Position numbers and translations under genes: made by a program
Shown: positions 23,677 to 33,089 of the stretch, in pieces
Layout of the letters: every line of letters begins with the position of its first letter
How positions within the stretch are numbered: position 1 is the stretch's first letter
Notes under the pieces: model-generated
Databases searched by the model: none
Seen by the model: the letters and a program-made list of their open reading frames with translations, nothing else
Told to the model about the DNA's origin: nothing
Assembly (NCBI RefSeq): GCF_004137355.1
Contig: NZ_SDVB01000238.1
Coordinates: 620,001-684,000, forward strand
Reading direction: 5' to 3'
DNA: 64,000 bases
Source of the DNA: Ciceribacter ferrooxidans
Lineage (GTDB): Bacteria > Pseudomonadota > Alphaproteobacteria > Rhizobiales > Rhizobiaceae

Positions 23677-23907
23677 TCAGTCGTGGCTGGGCTCCAGCGA
23701 CGTGGCGCCGTGGGCGTCCGCCGTCCGGTAGTCGTCACGGCTCTGGTTGCTGACGGAGCCGGTGTGGAAGAGGCTGGTGCCGGCCGGCGCCTGCTCGTAG
23801 CTCGCCTGGGGTTCGCCGGAGACGGTATGGCCCTTGGTCGGCTCGAGCGCGAAGGCGGAGGTGGCGAGAGAGGCGAGGACGGTTGCTGCTGCAATGATGG
23901 TCTTCAT
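23677..23907 (-). CDS. Tandem small secreted protein, copy B (76 aa)
   Basis: A 76-residue paralogue of copy A with a signal peptide (MKTIIAAATVLASLATSAFA) and the same mature core LEPTKGHTVSGEPQASYEQ, APAGTSLFHTGSVSNQSR, ending ATSLEPSHD. It is 58 bases upstream of copy A on the same strand. Identity with A and C is highest in the signal peptide and central core, lowest in the middle and tail, which suggests recent tandem duplication with drift at the C-terminus. Function unknown. Confidence 0.75.
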   Translation of the reverse strand: MKTIIAAATVLASLATSAFALEPTKGHTVSGEPQASYEQAPAGTSLFHTGSVSNQSRDDYRTADAHGATSLEPSHD

Positions 23908-23935
23908 GATGTCATTCCTTTTCGTTCTTTTCCGT

Positions 23936-23958
23936 CATGCGGGGAGTTTCACCGCATG
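23936..23958 (-). repeat. CATGCGG hairpin, repeat 2, upstream of copy B
   Basis: CATGCGG (23936-23942) and CCGCATG (23952-23958) form the second copy of the leader hairpin, with one mismatch next to the loop compared with repeat 1. Confidence 0.6.
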
Positions 23959-23965
23959 AAACAAA

Positions 23966-24181
23966 TCAGTTGTTGCCGTTGGTGGGTTCCAGCGACGTGG
24001 CGCCGCGGTCGTTCGTCTGGTCGCTGATGGAGCCGGTGTGGAAGATGCTGGTGCCGGCCGGCGCCTGCTCGTAGCTCGCCTGAGGTTCGCCGGAGACGGT
24101 ATGGCCCTTGGTCGGCTCGAGCGCGAAGGCGGAGGTGGCGAGAGAGGCGAGGACGGTTGCTGCTGCAATGATGGTCTTCAT
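23966..24181 (-). CDS. Tandem small secreted protein, copy C (71 aa)
   Basis: A 71-residue paralogue: same signal peptide as copy B, then LEPTKGHTVSGEPQASYEQ and APAGTSIFHTGSISDQ, ending TNDRGATSLEPTNGNN. Relative to copy A it lacks seven residues (the SRNDYRY part) in the middle, an in-frame deletion. It is first of the three intact copies in the direction of transcription. AAGGA lies nine bases before the ATG. Function unknown. Confidence 0.75.
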   Translation of the reverse strand: MKTIIAAATVLASLATSAFALEPTKGHTVSGEPQASYEQAPAGTSIFHTGSISDQTNDRGATSLEPTNGNN

Positions 24182-24209
24182 GATGTCATTCCTTTTCGTT
24201 CTTTTCCGT

Positions 24210-24232
24210 CATGCGGGTAATTCATCCGCATG
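24210..24232 (-). repeat. CATGCGG hairpin, repeat 3, upstream of copy C
   Basis: CATGCGG (24210-24216) and CCGCATG (24226-24232) with a changed loop form the third copy of the leader hairpin. Confidence 0.6.
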
Positions 24233-24289
24233 AGGCATACCTATGATTGTAGCGACGGGCGGAGATCGTCCGTTCGCAATGATGAGGGG

Positions 24290-24533
24290 TCACCTGCCGA
24301 CGAAGGTGCGGGCGACCAACTCGACCGTGCGGTCGGTATTCCTACGGTAGACTTCGTTCACCTGGTCGCCGCTTAAGGCGAAGAAGGTGCTGGAAGTTCG
24401 AACCGGCCGGCGCCATCCAATGGACGGATGCGTATCCGCCAGAGGTGACCCTGCCAGGGAGCGGTTCGATGGCGAAAGCCGCGGCACCTGCGTGGGAGGT
24501 GATTGGCGCTGTTGCCGCCGCGAGAGTCTTCAT
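24290..24533 (-). pseudogene. Frameshifted fourth copy of the small secreted protein
   Basis: From ATG 24533 (AAGGAG seven bases upstream) the frame reads MKTLAAATAPITSHAGAAAF, AIEPLPGRVTSGGYASV, APAGSN, aligning with copies A-C, then loses similarity. From about 24400 on, another frame reads SSTFFALSGDQVNEVYRRN, TDRTVE, which aligns with the F-x-x-G-S-I-S-D-Q-S-x-N-D-Y-R-Y-T-N-D-R part of copy A, up to a stop at 24290. Removing four bases at the TTCGAA (24397-24402) restores one frame (APAG-TSSTFF). So this is a fourth member broken by a net +1 shift. The uninterrupted frame from 24533 ends at 24342 and could still make a 63-residue peptide. Confidence 0.6.
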
Positions 24534-24856
24534 GCTCAACTCCTTAGTCGCTTCTCGAACTCGTTGGCTTTGTTCGTCGAACTCGGCGGTTCGATGAGAG
24601 ATATCTGGCGCCATTCTTCTGCGTTTACAAGATCGAATTGTGCGGCATAGAACCAGTTGGTTCGATGTCGTGAACCAGATCGCCGCTGCCCCTCTTGAAA
24701 CAAAAATCGTTTAAAAATAAAAGCTTACAAATACGATGTGTACGCATTGTTGTGCGAAATGAATGATTTCCTGCAAATTGACCTCAACTTAATGTGACCG
24801 CCGACCCCACCGTCTTTCATGGGTTTTCCCTGTCGACGTCGTCCATCACAGGGCCC
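24534..24856. other. Non-coding stretch between mini-protein cluster and TetR gene
   Basis: No gene is seen. It is locally AT-rich (24690-24760), has a perfect GAACCA-GT-TGGTTC palindrome (24650-24663), and must hold the promoter of the fourth mini-protein copy. Confidence 0.4.
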
Positions 24857-24885
24857 TTGACGCCGCAAAGGGGAGGCGGTACATA
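24857..24885 (+). promoter_or_regulatory. Predicted promoter of the TetR gene
   Basis: TTGACG (24857-24862) and TACATA (24880-24885) are 17 bases apart, placing the transcription start in or just before the palindrome at 24891. Confidence 0.5.
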
Positions 24886-24890
24886 CGACG

Positions 24891-24911
24891 AGTACCGTAC
24901 AGTACGGTACT
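24891..24911 (+). promoter_or_regulatory. Perfect palindrome, likely operator of the TetR protein
   Basis: Arms AGTACCGTAC (24891-24900) and GTACGGTACT (24902-24911) flank a single central A. It sits directly after the predicted -10 box and just before the ribosome site, so bound repressor would block initiation. Autoregulation by TetR proteins through such dyads is common. Confidence 0.7.
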
Positions 24912-24926
24912 TCAAGGAGACCAGCC

Positions 24927-25565
24927 TTGCAGACCGACGACTCCACGTCCACCGAGTTCACACCGCGCCAGAGCGCCGTGCTGGCCGAGGCGTTGCGTCT
25001 TCTGGTCGAGGGCGGCGACAAGGCCCTGACGACGGCTGGGCTGGCGCGGGCGGCCAATTGCTCGAAGGAGAGCCTCTACAAGTGGTTCGGTGATCGCGAC
25101 GGCCTGCTTTCGGCGATGATCTCGTATCAGGCGAGCAAGGTACGGACCTTCGAGCGCTCTGGCGAGCGACTGACCGCGGAAAGCCTGACGCAGCATCTGG
25201 AGCTCTTCGCCCGCGATCTTCTGGGCGTGCTTGCAGGCGACGTGTCGCTGGCGCTCAACCGGCTGGCGATCGGCCAGACGAGCCGCGACGGATCGAAGCT
25301 CGGCCGGATGCTGCTCGAACGCGGACGGCGCCAGATCGACCGACGCGCGCGCGCGCTCCTGGAAAGCGGGCAGCGTGACGGTCTGCTGCGCTTTGTCGAC
25401 GGCGAGGAGGCCTACCGGACCCTTTACGGCCTGATCGTTTCGGACATGCATGTGCGCATGCTGCTCGGCGAAAAGCCGGATGTCGAAAGTTTCGGAGCCC
25501 GGGCGGCGAGGGCGGTTTCGTCCTTCCTGACGCTCTACGGCACGGAGAAGATGCTGGCGGACTGA
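24927..25565 (+). CDS. TetR family transcriptional regulator (ilvC-linked)
   Basis: The 212-residue protein has a TetR helix-turn-helix in residues 14-60 (ALTTAGLARAANCSKESLYK, then WFGDRDGLLSAMI) and an all-helical ligand/dimer domain. It starts with TTG, chosen because AAGGAGA is six to seven bases upstream and no ATG fits. It is 66 bases before ilvC on the same strand. TetR-ilvC adjacency may mean that ilvC is read through from this promoter or is regulated by the protein; ilvC may also have its own promoter. The effector is unknown. Confidence 0.88.
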   Translation: MQTDDSTSTEFTPRQSAVLAEALRLLVEGGDKALTTAGLARAANCSKESLYKWFGDRDGLLSAMISYQASKVRTFERSGERLTAESLTQHLELFARDLLGVLAGDVSLALNRLAIGQTSRDGSKLGRMLLERGRRQIDRRARALLESGQRDGLLRFVDGEEAYRTLYGLIVSDMHVRMLLGEKPDVESFGARAARAVSSFLTLYGTEKMLAD

Positions 25566-26651
<1,086 letters not shown>

Positions 26652-26682
26652 TCGACTTTCGCCTGTAGCGAACCGACGGATG

Positions 26683-26714
26683 AAGGCCGGGGAGGGTGAC
26701 CTCCTCGGCCTTTT
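26683..26714 (+). terminator. Intrinsic terminator of ilvC
   Basis: A 13-bp stem (26683-26695 with 26700-26712, one G-T pair), GTGA loop, ending in TTTTG. It lies 31 bases past the ilvC stop. Confidence 0.9.
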
Positions 26715-26762
26715 GTTCGCTTGTGAGGGGCGGGTGTCTCCGCACCTGCGATGAACCGTCCG

Positions 26763-27137
26763 TCAGGCGGCCTTGGCGCGGTTGGTGAAGACCACGGCCA
26801 CGAACAGCAGCATCGACAGGATGGTGACCAGCGAGCCGATCGAGGCCAGACCTTCCGTGATGCCGAGGACTGCGAGCGCTATTCCGGGTGCCAGCAGCAC
26901 GACGCCGAGCGAGGCGACGGCGACATGAATCTTCGCCAGTCTTGTTTCCGCTGCCGTCGGGACGGCGTGATAATAGAGGCCGTAAAGCGCCACCGAAACC
27001 CAGCCCACGAGGTTGAGGTGGGCGTGGGCGGGCGCGAGCACATGGTCATGGCTGGCTCCCATGTAGATGCCGAGCGACATCGCGACGAGAGCGTAGAGGC
27101 TGGCGCTTGCCAGGCAGAAGAACGGTAGTCCACGCAT
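26763..27137 (-). CDS. Small four-helix membrane protein with HAHLNLVGW motif
   Basis: A 124-residue protein with four hydrophobic helices (about 8-27, 38-58, 68-90, 96-118). The motif HAHLNLVGWVSVALYGLYYH contains three histidines and resembles a piece of the heme-copper oxidase subunit I fold, so it is often called a cytochrome oxidase-like small protein. Whether it binds heme is unknown. It stands alone, about 110 bases past ilvC on the other strand. Confidence 0.75.
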   Translation of the reverse strand: MRGLPFFCLASASLYALVAMSLGIYMGASHDHVLAPAHAHLNLVGWVSVALYGLYYHAVPTAAETRLAKIHVAVASLGVVLLAPGIALAVLGITEGLASIGSLVTILSMLLFVAVVFTNRAKAA

Positions 27138-27364
27138 TGTGATTTCCTCTCCTTTCTTGCGGAGGCGCCGCAGGATCCCCTCTGCTTACCGGCCCCCGGA
27201 TTTTTACTGTACAACAAGGTCTTCGCGACGTCTTCGTCCCGTCTTTTCCGCCCGTGCAGTTTCGGGGGCTGATCACCGTCGCGCGGAGGGCAGATAGCGG
27301 CTGCCGGCGGTCGGCGCTTCCTAAAACTTCCCTAACTCAGTCGCCCTGCAGGTGACGTCGCCGG

Positions 27365-27850
27365 TCAGGCTGTCGGCGGCAGAAGCTCGATCCCGTAGCG
27401 TGAAGCCGCGGCGGCGATCATCGCGATGTCGGGAGGCGACATCGGCGGAAAGCTTGTCGTCGCCGGATCAACGACGTCGCCGACGGCGTCGAAGAAGCCT
27501 TCGTGGAAGCCGCCCGGAAGGTTGATGATCAGCATTCTCGCCGGCCTGTCGCCGGGGTTGCGGAAGGCGTGTGGCGTGTTCGGCGCGACATGGACGAAAT
27601 CGCCCGGGCCGCAGAGGTGCGTCTTTCCATCAAGCATGAACTCGAACTGCCCTTCCGTGACCAGAAAGGCTTCCTCGTCCCTTTGCGTGTGGGGTGGTGA
27701 ACCGGCGCCCGGCGCCGTCTGGCATTCCGCGAGGGAGAAACTGCCGCCGGTCTGGGCCGACCGCGCACGGAAGGTGAGAAGATTTCCGAGAAAGTGAAGT
27801 GTCTTCGACGGAACGGTCATGCCGTCCGGATTTTCAACTGTGGCATCCAT
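27365..27850 (-). CDS. Cupin-domain protein (quercetin dioxygenase-like)
   Basis: The 161-residue protein has a single cupin fold. Motif 1 is seen as PPHTQRDEEAFLVTEGQFEF (about 55-75), with one His replaced by Gln, and motif 2 as GPGDFVHVAPNTPHAFRNPG (about 82-101). Metal ligands would be His, Glu and His, so binding may be altered. It is 69 bases from, and divergent to, a TetR-type gene, so it is probably that regulator's target. Substrate unknown. Confidence 0.82.
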   Translation of the reverse strand: MDATVENPDGMTVPSKTLHFLGNLLTFRARSAQTGGSFSLAECQTAPGAGSPPHTQRDEEAFLVTEGQFEFMLDGKTHLCGPGDFVHVAPNTPHAFRNPGDRPARMLIINLPGGFHEGFFDAVGDVVDPATTSFPPMSPPDIAMIAAAASRYGIELLPPTA

Positions 27851-27889
27851 GGTTGCGTCCTCCTGGCTTTATGCTACATTTGCATCGTA

Positions 27890-27907
27890 ATGAGATTTGC
27901 GTCTCAT
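27890..27907. promoter_or_regulatory. ATGAGA-N6-TCTCAT dyad between cupin and TetR genes
   Basis: ATGAGA (27890-27895) and TCTCAT (27902-27907) are perfect 6-base arms around TTTGCG, in the divergent promoter region and 12 bases before the TetR start. A candidate operator for both genes. Confidence 0.55.
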
Positions 27908-27919
27908 AAAGAGGTAGGA

Positions 27920-28558
27920 ATGACCGGTCAAGAGAAAAGTTTCGAACGTGTAAATCAGAAGCGTCGTACCCGCGCCGAGTTGCTGCGCGCTGCGCAGGAC
28001 CTGACTGCGAAGGGCCAGCAGCCGTCGGTCGCCGACGTGGCCGATCATGCGGGCATCTCGCGAGCGACTGCCTACCGCTATTTCTCGACCTCGGAAGATA
28101 TGATCCGGGAGGCGGCGCTCGACGCGGTGGCAAGCAGCATAGGCATCGAACTTCCGAAGGAGGGCGACGGGGTTGCTTCGGTGCCACTCCGGGTGGAGAG
28201 CGTCGTCCGGCAGGTCTACGACATGGTGGAAACGAACGAAGCGATGTTCAGGGCGCTGCTGGCAAGCAGCGTCAGCGGCAAGGGCGAGGCCAAGAGAGGT
28301 GCACGTCGCATTACATGGCTGACCGCGGCGCTCGAACCTCTGCGCCAGACGCTTCCGCATGACGATTTTCGGCGGCTGGTTCACGGCCTGGCCCTGATGA
28401 CCGGGATTGAAACGCTCGTGGTTCTGAAGGATGTCTGCGATCTCAAACCCGGCGAGGCCCAAGAGGTCGTCCTCTGGGCGGCAAAGGCACTGCTCGCGGG
28501 CGCGTTGGATCGGTCCGTCGAACCAGCTGGAGAGGGGGCGTTGCATGGCCCGCGGTAG
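27920..28558 (+). CDS. TetR/AcrR family transcriptional regulator
   Basis: The 212-residue protein starts MTGQEKSFERVNQKRRTRAE and has a TetR helix-turn-helix (about 20-65: PSVADVADHAGISRATAYRY, FSTSEDMIREA). The rest is helical. ATG 27920 is chosen because GAGGTAGGA is right before it; longer starts would run across the operator and the cupin promoter. Divergent from the cupin gene, it likely controls it. The effector is not known. Confidence 0.88.
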   Translation: MTGQEKSFERVNQKRRTRAELLRAAQDLTAKGQQPSVADVADHAGISRATAYRYFSTSEDMIREAALDAVASSIGIELPKEGDGVASVPLRVESVVRQVYDMVETNEAMFRALLASSVSGKGEAKRGARRITWLTAALEPLRQTLPHDDFRRLVHGLALMTGIETLVVLKDVCDLKPGEAQEVVLWAAKALLAGALDRSVEPAGEGALHGPR

Positions 28559-28744
28559 GCCCGGCCGGCGGATCCGGGGCACCACGTTCTCCGGAGTGTT
28601 GCCTCTGCCACCGCGTCGGGTCGGGATCCACTTCGGACCACGAGTCGGGTCATTTTTGTTGTGCTGCAATATAGGTCAGTATTGTTGACTTAACGATGCA
28701 TCCATGATCTTCTCGGTGTTCCAGAACATACCGAGGAAACACCC

Positions 28745-29971
28745 ATGCTGAACTGGGAAGCGATCTTCGCGACGCGCTCGTCGCGGATGCGTGCATCGGA
28801 AATCCGTGAACTGCTGAAACTGCTGGACAAGCCCGACATCATTTCGTTCGCAGGCGGGATTCCCGATCCGAAGCTCTTTCCCGACGAGCAGTTCAAGGCG
28901 GCCTATGCCGACGTCTTCGCGGGCGAGGGTGCCGGCGCGGCGTTGCAATACTCGGTGAGCGAAGGCTACAAGCCGCTGCGCGAATGGCTTCAGGGCGAGA
29001 TGGGCCGGATCGGTATCGATTGCACGGCGGACAACATCTTCATCACCTCCGGTTCGCAGCAGGCGCTCGATTACATCGGCAAGCTCTTCCTCTCGCCGAA
29101 GGACACCGCGCTCGTCGGCTGGCCGACCTATCTCGGCGCGCTGCAGGCCTTCAACGCCTATGAGCCGACCTTCGACCAGCTCACGCTTTCCGGCAACCGG
29201 ACGCCGGAGAGCTATCGGGGCGCGGCGCAGAAGGCGGGCGGCGAGGTGAAGTTTGCCTATCTTTCAACCGACTTTGCCAACCCGACCGGAGAGACGGTCG
29301 ACCGCGCCGGACGCGAGCGTCTTCTCGCCATGGCCGAGGAACTCGACATTGCGGTCATCGAGGACGCCGCCTATCAGCATCTGCGCTACGAGGGAGAGGC
29401 GATCCCGCCGATCCTCTCGCTCGAGATTGCGCGGAAGGGCTCGATCGAAAATACGCGCACGATCTATTGCGGCAGTTTTTCCAAGACGCTGGCGCCGGGC
29501 CTGCGGGTCGGCTACGTCGTCGCCGCCACGCCGGTCATCCGCAAACTGGTCCTGATCAAGCAGGCAGCCGACCTGCATTCCTCGACGATCAACCAGATCG
29601 CCATCGCGCAAGTCGCCGAGCGCTATTTCAAAGAGCAGGTCGCCAAGATCAAGTCGGCGTATAGCGCCCGCCGTAACGCGATGCTCGCTGCGCTCGACCG
29701 CTATATGCCCGCAGGCGCGACCTGGACGAAGCCGGAGGGCGGCATGTTCATATGGGTCACCTTGCCGGAAGGCATGGACGGGGCCGCGTTGCTCGCCCGT
29801 TCCGTGGAGACGGAGAAGGTGGCCTTCGTGCCCGGCCAGGCCTTCTTCGCCGACCGTTCCGGCACCAATACGATCCGGCTCTCCTTCTCCTGCGCCGACG
29901 AGGCGATGATCGACGAGGGCATCAAACGGCTCGGACGGCTGATCGGCGGGGTGATCGCAGCGGCGGCCTGA
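28745..29971 (+). CDS. PLP-dependent class I/II aminotransferase (LysN/2-aminoadipate type)
   Basis: The 408-residue fold-type I enzyme has the N-terminal FAGGIPDPKLFPDEQF, the PLP-phosphate loop ITSGSQQALDYIGK, and the Schiff-base lysine in YCGSFSKTLAPGLRVGYV (about 245-262). It resembles 2-aminoadipate or multisubstrate aminotransferases and the C-terminal half of MocR regulators, without the winged helix. It might act in lysine or aromatic amino acid metabolism; substrate is not clear. GAGGAAAC precedes the start, and a terminator follows. Confidence 0.9.
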   Translation: MLNWEAIFATRSSRMRASEIRELLKLLDKPDIISFAGGIPDPKLFPDEQFKAAYADVFAGEGAGAALQYSVSEGYKPLREWLQGEMGRIGIDCTADNIFITSGSQQALDYIGKLFLSPKDTALVGWPTYLGALQAFNAYEPTFDQLTLSGNRTPESYRGAAQKAGGEVKFAYLSTDFANPTGETVDRAGRERLLAMAEELDIAVIEDAAYQHLRYEGEAIPPILSLEIARKGSIENTRTIYCGSFSKTLAPGLRVGYVVAATPVIRKLVLIKQAADLHSSTINQIAIAQVAERYFKEQVAKIKSAYSARRNAMLAALDRYMPAGATWTKPEGGMFIWVTLPEGMDGAALLARSVETEKVAFVPGQAFFADRSGTNTIRLSFSCADEAMIDEGIKRLGRLIGGVIAAAA

Positions 29972-29996
29972 AACGTTCCGCCCGAGTGAATGCACG

Positions 29997-30023
29997 AAGG
30001 CCCGCCGGAGACGACGGGCCTTT
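29997..30023 (+). terminator. Intrinsic terminator of the aminotransferase gene
   Basis: 8-bp stem AAGGCCCG (29997-30004) with CGGGCCTT (30015-30022), a ten-base loop, and a short T-run. Confidence 0.78.
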
Positions 30024-30061
30024 CTCGTGCGGGATGCCGCCCGCGATGGCGAGCGCGCCTT

Positions 30062-31969
30062 TCAGTCGCGGGCAAGCACGATCACCATGTCCTTCTTGTC
30101 GAAGGAAATCATCTCGGTGCGGTTCGGATTGACCGTGACGCCGCCGAGATTGCGCTCGTCTGGATCGTCCTCACGCTGCCGCCGGTAACCGATCGCGATC
30201 TCACCCCGACGCAGCGCCGAAAGCGCGATCGTGTGGAAGTTCACCGGCCTGTCGACCGCGACATAATCCGGCAGCGGGCGGAGGTAGATTTCCGACCCTT
30301 CCTCGTCGAGCAGTTCCCCGAAGATCGCGGCCATATATTCGTTCTCCGAGGCCTGCGCGAGCATCAGGCTGACCAGCTTGTTGCTGACGACGAAATCGTC
30401 GGCGCGCGTCACCTCCGCGAGTTCGCGGTTGCGCACATCGATCATCTCGCTGACGACACTGACGTGCTTGCCGGCCCGCTCCGCGATCTTGCGCAGCTGC
30501 AGGAGCGTGATCAAGGTCCGGGTATCGGCCGACTGAGCGCTCATGTGGTCGCTGTAGCCGAGGACGAGGACGTGGTCGTAGGACGGAACGTCGAGCGCCT
30601 CGAGCGCGGTACGGCTGCTCGTGTCGATCACCTTGTACTCAACGGTGAAACCCGATCCGGGCACCGCGAGCGAGGCGGCCTCCTGCTCGAACTGCGGCGT
30701 GTCGGCGGCAATCGTGAGCAACGAACCGGGAGCGACGTAGCGTGCAAGTTCCGTTGTGATCAGCGGGCCACGCCGGTTCCAGCCGAGAATGAGTGTTCGC
30801 TCGGGGCGGCGCTCTCGCATAACGACGGGCAGGATCGCGTCCTTGGCACAAACGGCCGGAGTGGACGAGATTCTGATCGAGGCGTCGTCCTCGGCGATGA
30901 TGATCGCCTTCTCTCCGGGTTCGAAGACGCGGTTCGGAGACGGGTTGAGGTGTACCTTGCCTTCCTTGTCGCAGATGCCGATCAGCGTCGAGCTGTCGTA
31001 GGACATCGCGGCGGCGCCAAACGGCTTGCCTGCGAGCTCCGGCTGGTCGAGCGTGTAGATCTCGCATCCGTCGAAGTCGAGAAGTTCCGAATAGACGGCG
31101 CTGAGGCCAGCCTGGCGGCTGGAATGGACGACGATCCGCGAGATCAGGTCGTCGGCGAGCACGAGCTGCATTTCGCGCCCTCCGACGATCGTCGCGACCT
31201 CTGCATTTGCCGCGTCACGGATCTCGGCAGCGATCTTGTACGGTGCCGTGCGGCGGTTGGGATCGTTGACGAGCGCGAGCACGGTCTTGATGACCTGCGA
31301 ATCCGGATCGTCAGTGTCGGGTGAGAGGACGATCACCGACCGCGAGGTCTGCGGGCTCAGGATGGCGAGGTCGTAGAGATTCGTCGGGTCGCCGCTGCGG
31401 CAGATGATCCTGGTGTTCTTGAGATCGCCGACCTTGGCGGCAATTTCCTCTTCCATTTCCACCTTGTCCCTTGCCGCCATGACGACGATGCGGGCGTGCT
31501 TGCGACTCTGGTTGGCGATCACCAGTTCCGAAATGATGTCGAAGATCGAGGTCGACCAGTTGAGAATGATCGTGTGGTCGTTCTCGATCACGTGAGAGCG
31601 GCCCTTGCGCAGTTCGTCGAGCTTGCCTTCGAGGCCGGAGCTGATCACGCTGATGAGGGCGGAGAAGACGAAGATGCCGGCGAACGTTACGGCGAGCGAT
31701 ACCCCGCGGAAGCTCCAGCCCTGGTCGCCGCCCATCGTGCCGGCGTCCATGGTACGCATCAGCGATTCCCACGCCGCCTCGACGAAGGTGACCGGCGAGC
31801 CGTCGTCGGGGCCGATTCCGCTCAGGGAGAGAAACGCGGCGGCAACGATGATGACGACGAGCGAGACGAGCGCCAGCCAGCCGATCAGCGCGACGGTTCC
31901 TGCCGACATGCTCTTGTCGAATTCGTAGCGCAACCGCGCCCGCCAGTTGGTGTTCGTCCTCATGCTCAT
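30062..31969 (-). CDS. CASTOR/POLLUX-like ion channel with RCK-type domains
   Basis: The 635-residue protein has two membrane helices (about 25-48 and 87-110) around a pore-like segment with MDAGTMGGDQGWSFRG, then GLEGKLDELRKGRSHVIEND and the Rossmann-like HTIILNWSTSIFDIISEL, which is the RCK/TrkA_N fold of the Castor_Poll_mid family. A second RCK-like domain begins near ERTLILGWNRRGPLITTEL. These bacterial channels are relatives of plant CASTOR/POLLUX nuclear ion channels. Start codons at 31963, 31969 and 31981 are close; 31969 is given. Probably an inner-membrane cation channel gated by a cytosolic ligand. Confidence 0.85.
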   Translation of the reverse strand: MSMRTNTNWRARLRYEFDKSMSAGTVALIGWLALVSLVVIIVAAAFLSLSGIGPDDGSPVTFVEAAWESLMRTMDAGTMGGDQGWSFRGVSLAVTFAGIFVFSALISVISSGLEGKLDELRKGRSHVIENDHTIILNWSTSIFDIISELVIANQSRKHARIVVMAARDKVEMEEEIAAKVGDLKNTRIICRSGDPTNLYDLAILSPQTSRSVIVLSPDTDDPDSQVIKTVLALVNDPNRRTAPYKIAAEIRDAANAEVATIVGGREMQLVLADDLISRIVVHSSRQAGLSAVYSELLDFDGCEIYTLDQPELAGKPFGAAAMSYDSSTLIGICDKEGKVHLNPSPNRVFEPGEKAIIIAEDDASIRISSTPAVCAKDAILPVVMRERRPERTLILGWNRRGPLITTELARYVAPGSLLTIAADTPQFEQEAASLAVPGSGFTVEYKVIDTSSRTALEALDVPSYDHVLVLGYSDHMSAQSADTRTLITLLQLRKIAERAGKHVSVVSEMIDVRNRELAEVTRADDFVVSNKLVSLMLAQASENEYMAAIFGELLDEEGSEIYLRPLPDYVAVDRPVNFHTIALSALRRGEIAIGYRRQREDDPDERNLGGVTVNPNRTEMISFDKKDMVIVLARD

Positions 31970-32277
31970 GCCTTGCTTCATTTTCCCGGTGTACGGTGAT
32001 CGCAGGAATTCTCTCCCCACATCAACAGGATAGCGGCTCAGGGGAGATGTCGACCCAATAAAAGTCCGGGACCCGAGCAGATACCGTCCAAGCGCTTCTT
32101 CGCGAAGGCTGAAAACGGATCGATCGTTCGGCCATCGGTGTGCAGCAGCACGAGATTTGACAACTGGTCGCGGCCTCGTCACTTTCCGCCCGGACGCTTC
32201 CCTTGGGACCGTCCGGCCTCGCGCTACCGCGGACGATGTCTGCACCACCTCGTCTCTGCCACTTCGGGATTTATCCA

Positions 32278-33018
32278 ATGAACCTTGCGCCGGATCGTTC
32301 TGAACTCCTGTGGCCGCCGGAGAAGACGCTCTTTCAGGTCCGGCAGGTCACGCTGGCGGTGGAACCGGGCGATCATCCCTTTCATCTGGCGGAGCGGGAG
32401 GCGGCGGCACTCAACTGGCGCGAGGAGGTTTCGCGCAATCCGGCGCTGTTCGACGGAAAGATCGTGTTCCAGCGGCGCCTGAATTTTCAGGACGGAGCGA
32501 TCAGCGGGACGGGGCACATCGTTCCCTATTCGACCTTCCTCTGGTGGCGCAGTCAGCCTGCGCCGACGAGTGGCTTCCATCTCTTCGGTTTCCCGGTGAT
32601 TGTCTCGTCGGACGGCGCGATCATCGCCGTCAGAATGTCCGAGCACACCGCCAATCCCGGACAGGTCTACTGCGCTGCAGGCTCGCTCGACGATGGTGAC
32701 GTCGTCGAAGGACATTGCGACCTCCTCGGCAACATGCTGCGCGAAGTCAGGGAAGAGACGGGCCTCGAACTCTCGACGGACGACACCGACGGCCAGTTGT
32801 TTGCCAGCCACCTGCGGCGGCGCGTGACGGTCTACCAATTCTTCCGCCGAGGCGAGAGCGCCGCCGAACTCGTGACCCGCATCGAGGAGCATATGCGCAG
32901 CGAGGAACGCCCGGAGATCGCAGGCGCCGTGGCGATCCGTTCGTCCGATCCGACTGCACATCGCTATGCCGCGGCCATGCTGCCGCTCATCGACTGGTTC
33001 TTCGCCGGGGACCGTTGA
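32278..33018 (+). CDS. Nudix hydrolase-like protein
   Basis: The 246-residue protein ends in a Nudix-type domain; the box reads with GSLDDGD and LREVREETGLEL (about 142-170), where the expected G-x5-E part is changed (HCDLLGNML replaces E-x7), so the catalytic site may be altered. The N-terminal 120 residues are like the Nudix 'DUF4743-like' extension in proteobacteria. Substrate unknown. It precedes the PhzF gene by 71 bases on the same strand. The start at 32278 is preferred over longer frames by position and N-terminal pattern. Confidence 0.75.
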   Translation: MNLAPDRSELLWPPEKTLFQVRQVTLAVEPGDHPFHLAEREAAALNWREEVSRNPALFDGKIVFQRRLNFQDGAISGTGHIVPYSTFLWWRSQPAPTSGFHLFGFPVIVSSDGAIIAVRMSEHTANPGQVYCAAGSLDDGDVVEGHCDLLGNMLREVREETGLELSTDDTDGQLFASHLRRRVTVYQFFRRGESAAELVTRIEEHMRSEERPEIAGAVAIRSSDPTAHRYAAAMLPLIDWFFAGDR

Positions 33019-33089
33019 CGCCATCGCTTGCGCCTGCGCTGCGGCTGGGGCAGTGTGCGGGCGACGGAATGCGGCGAGGAGAGAGATTG

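Noticed and set aside
23647-24232. Regularly spaced hairpins as a CRISPR array
   Set aside because: The repeats are about 290 bases apart with genes between them and are leader hairpins of duplicated genes; no cas genes.
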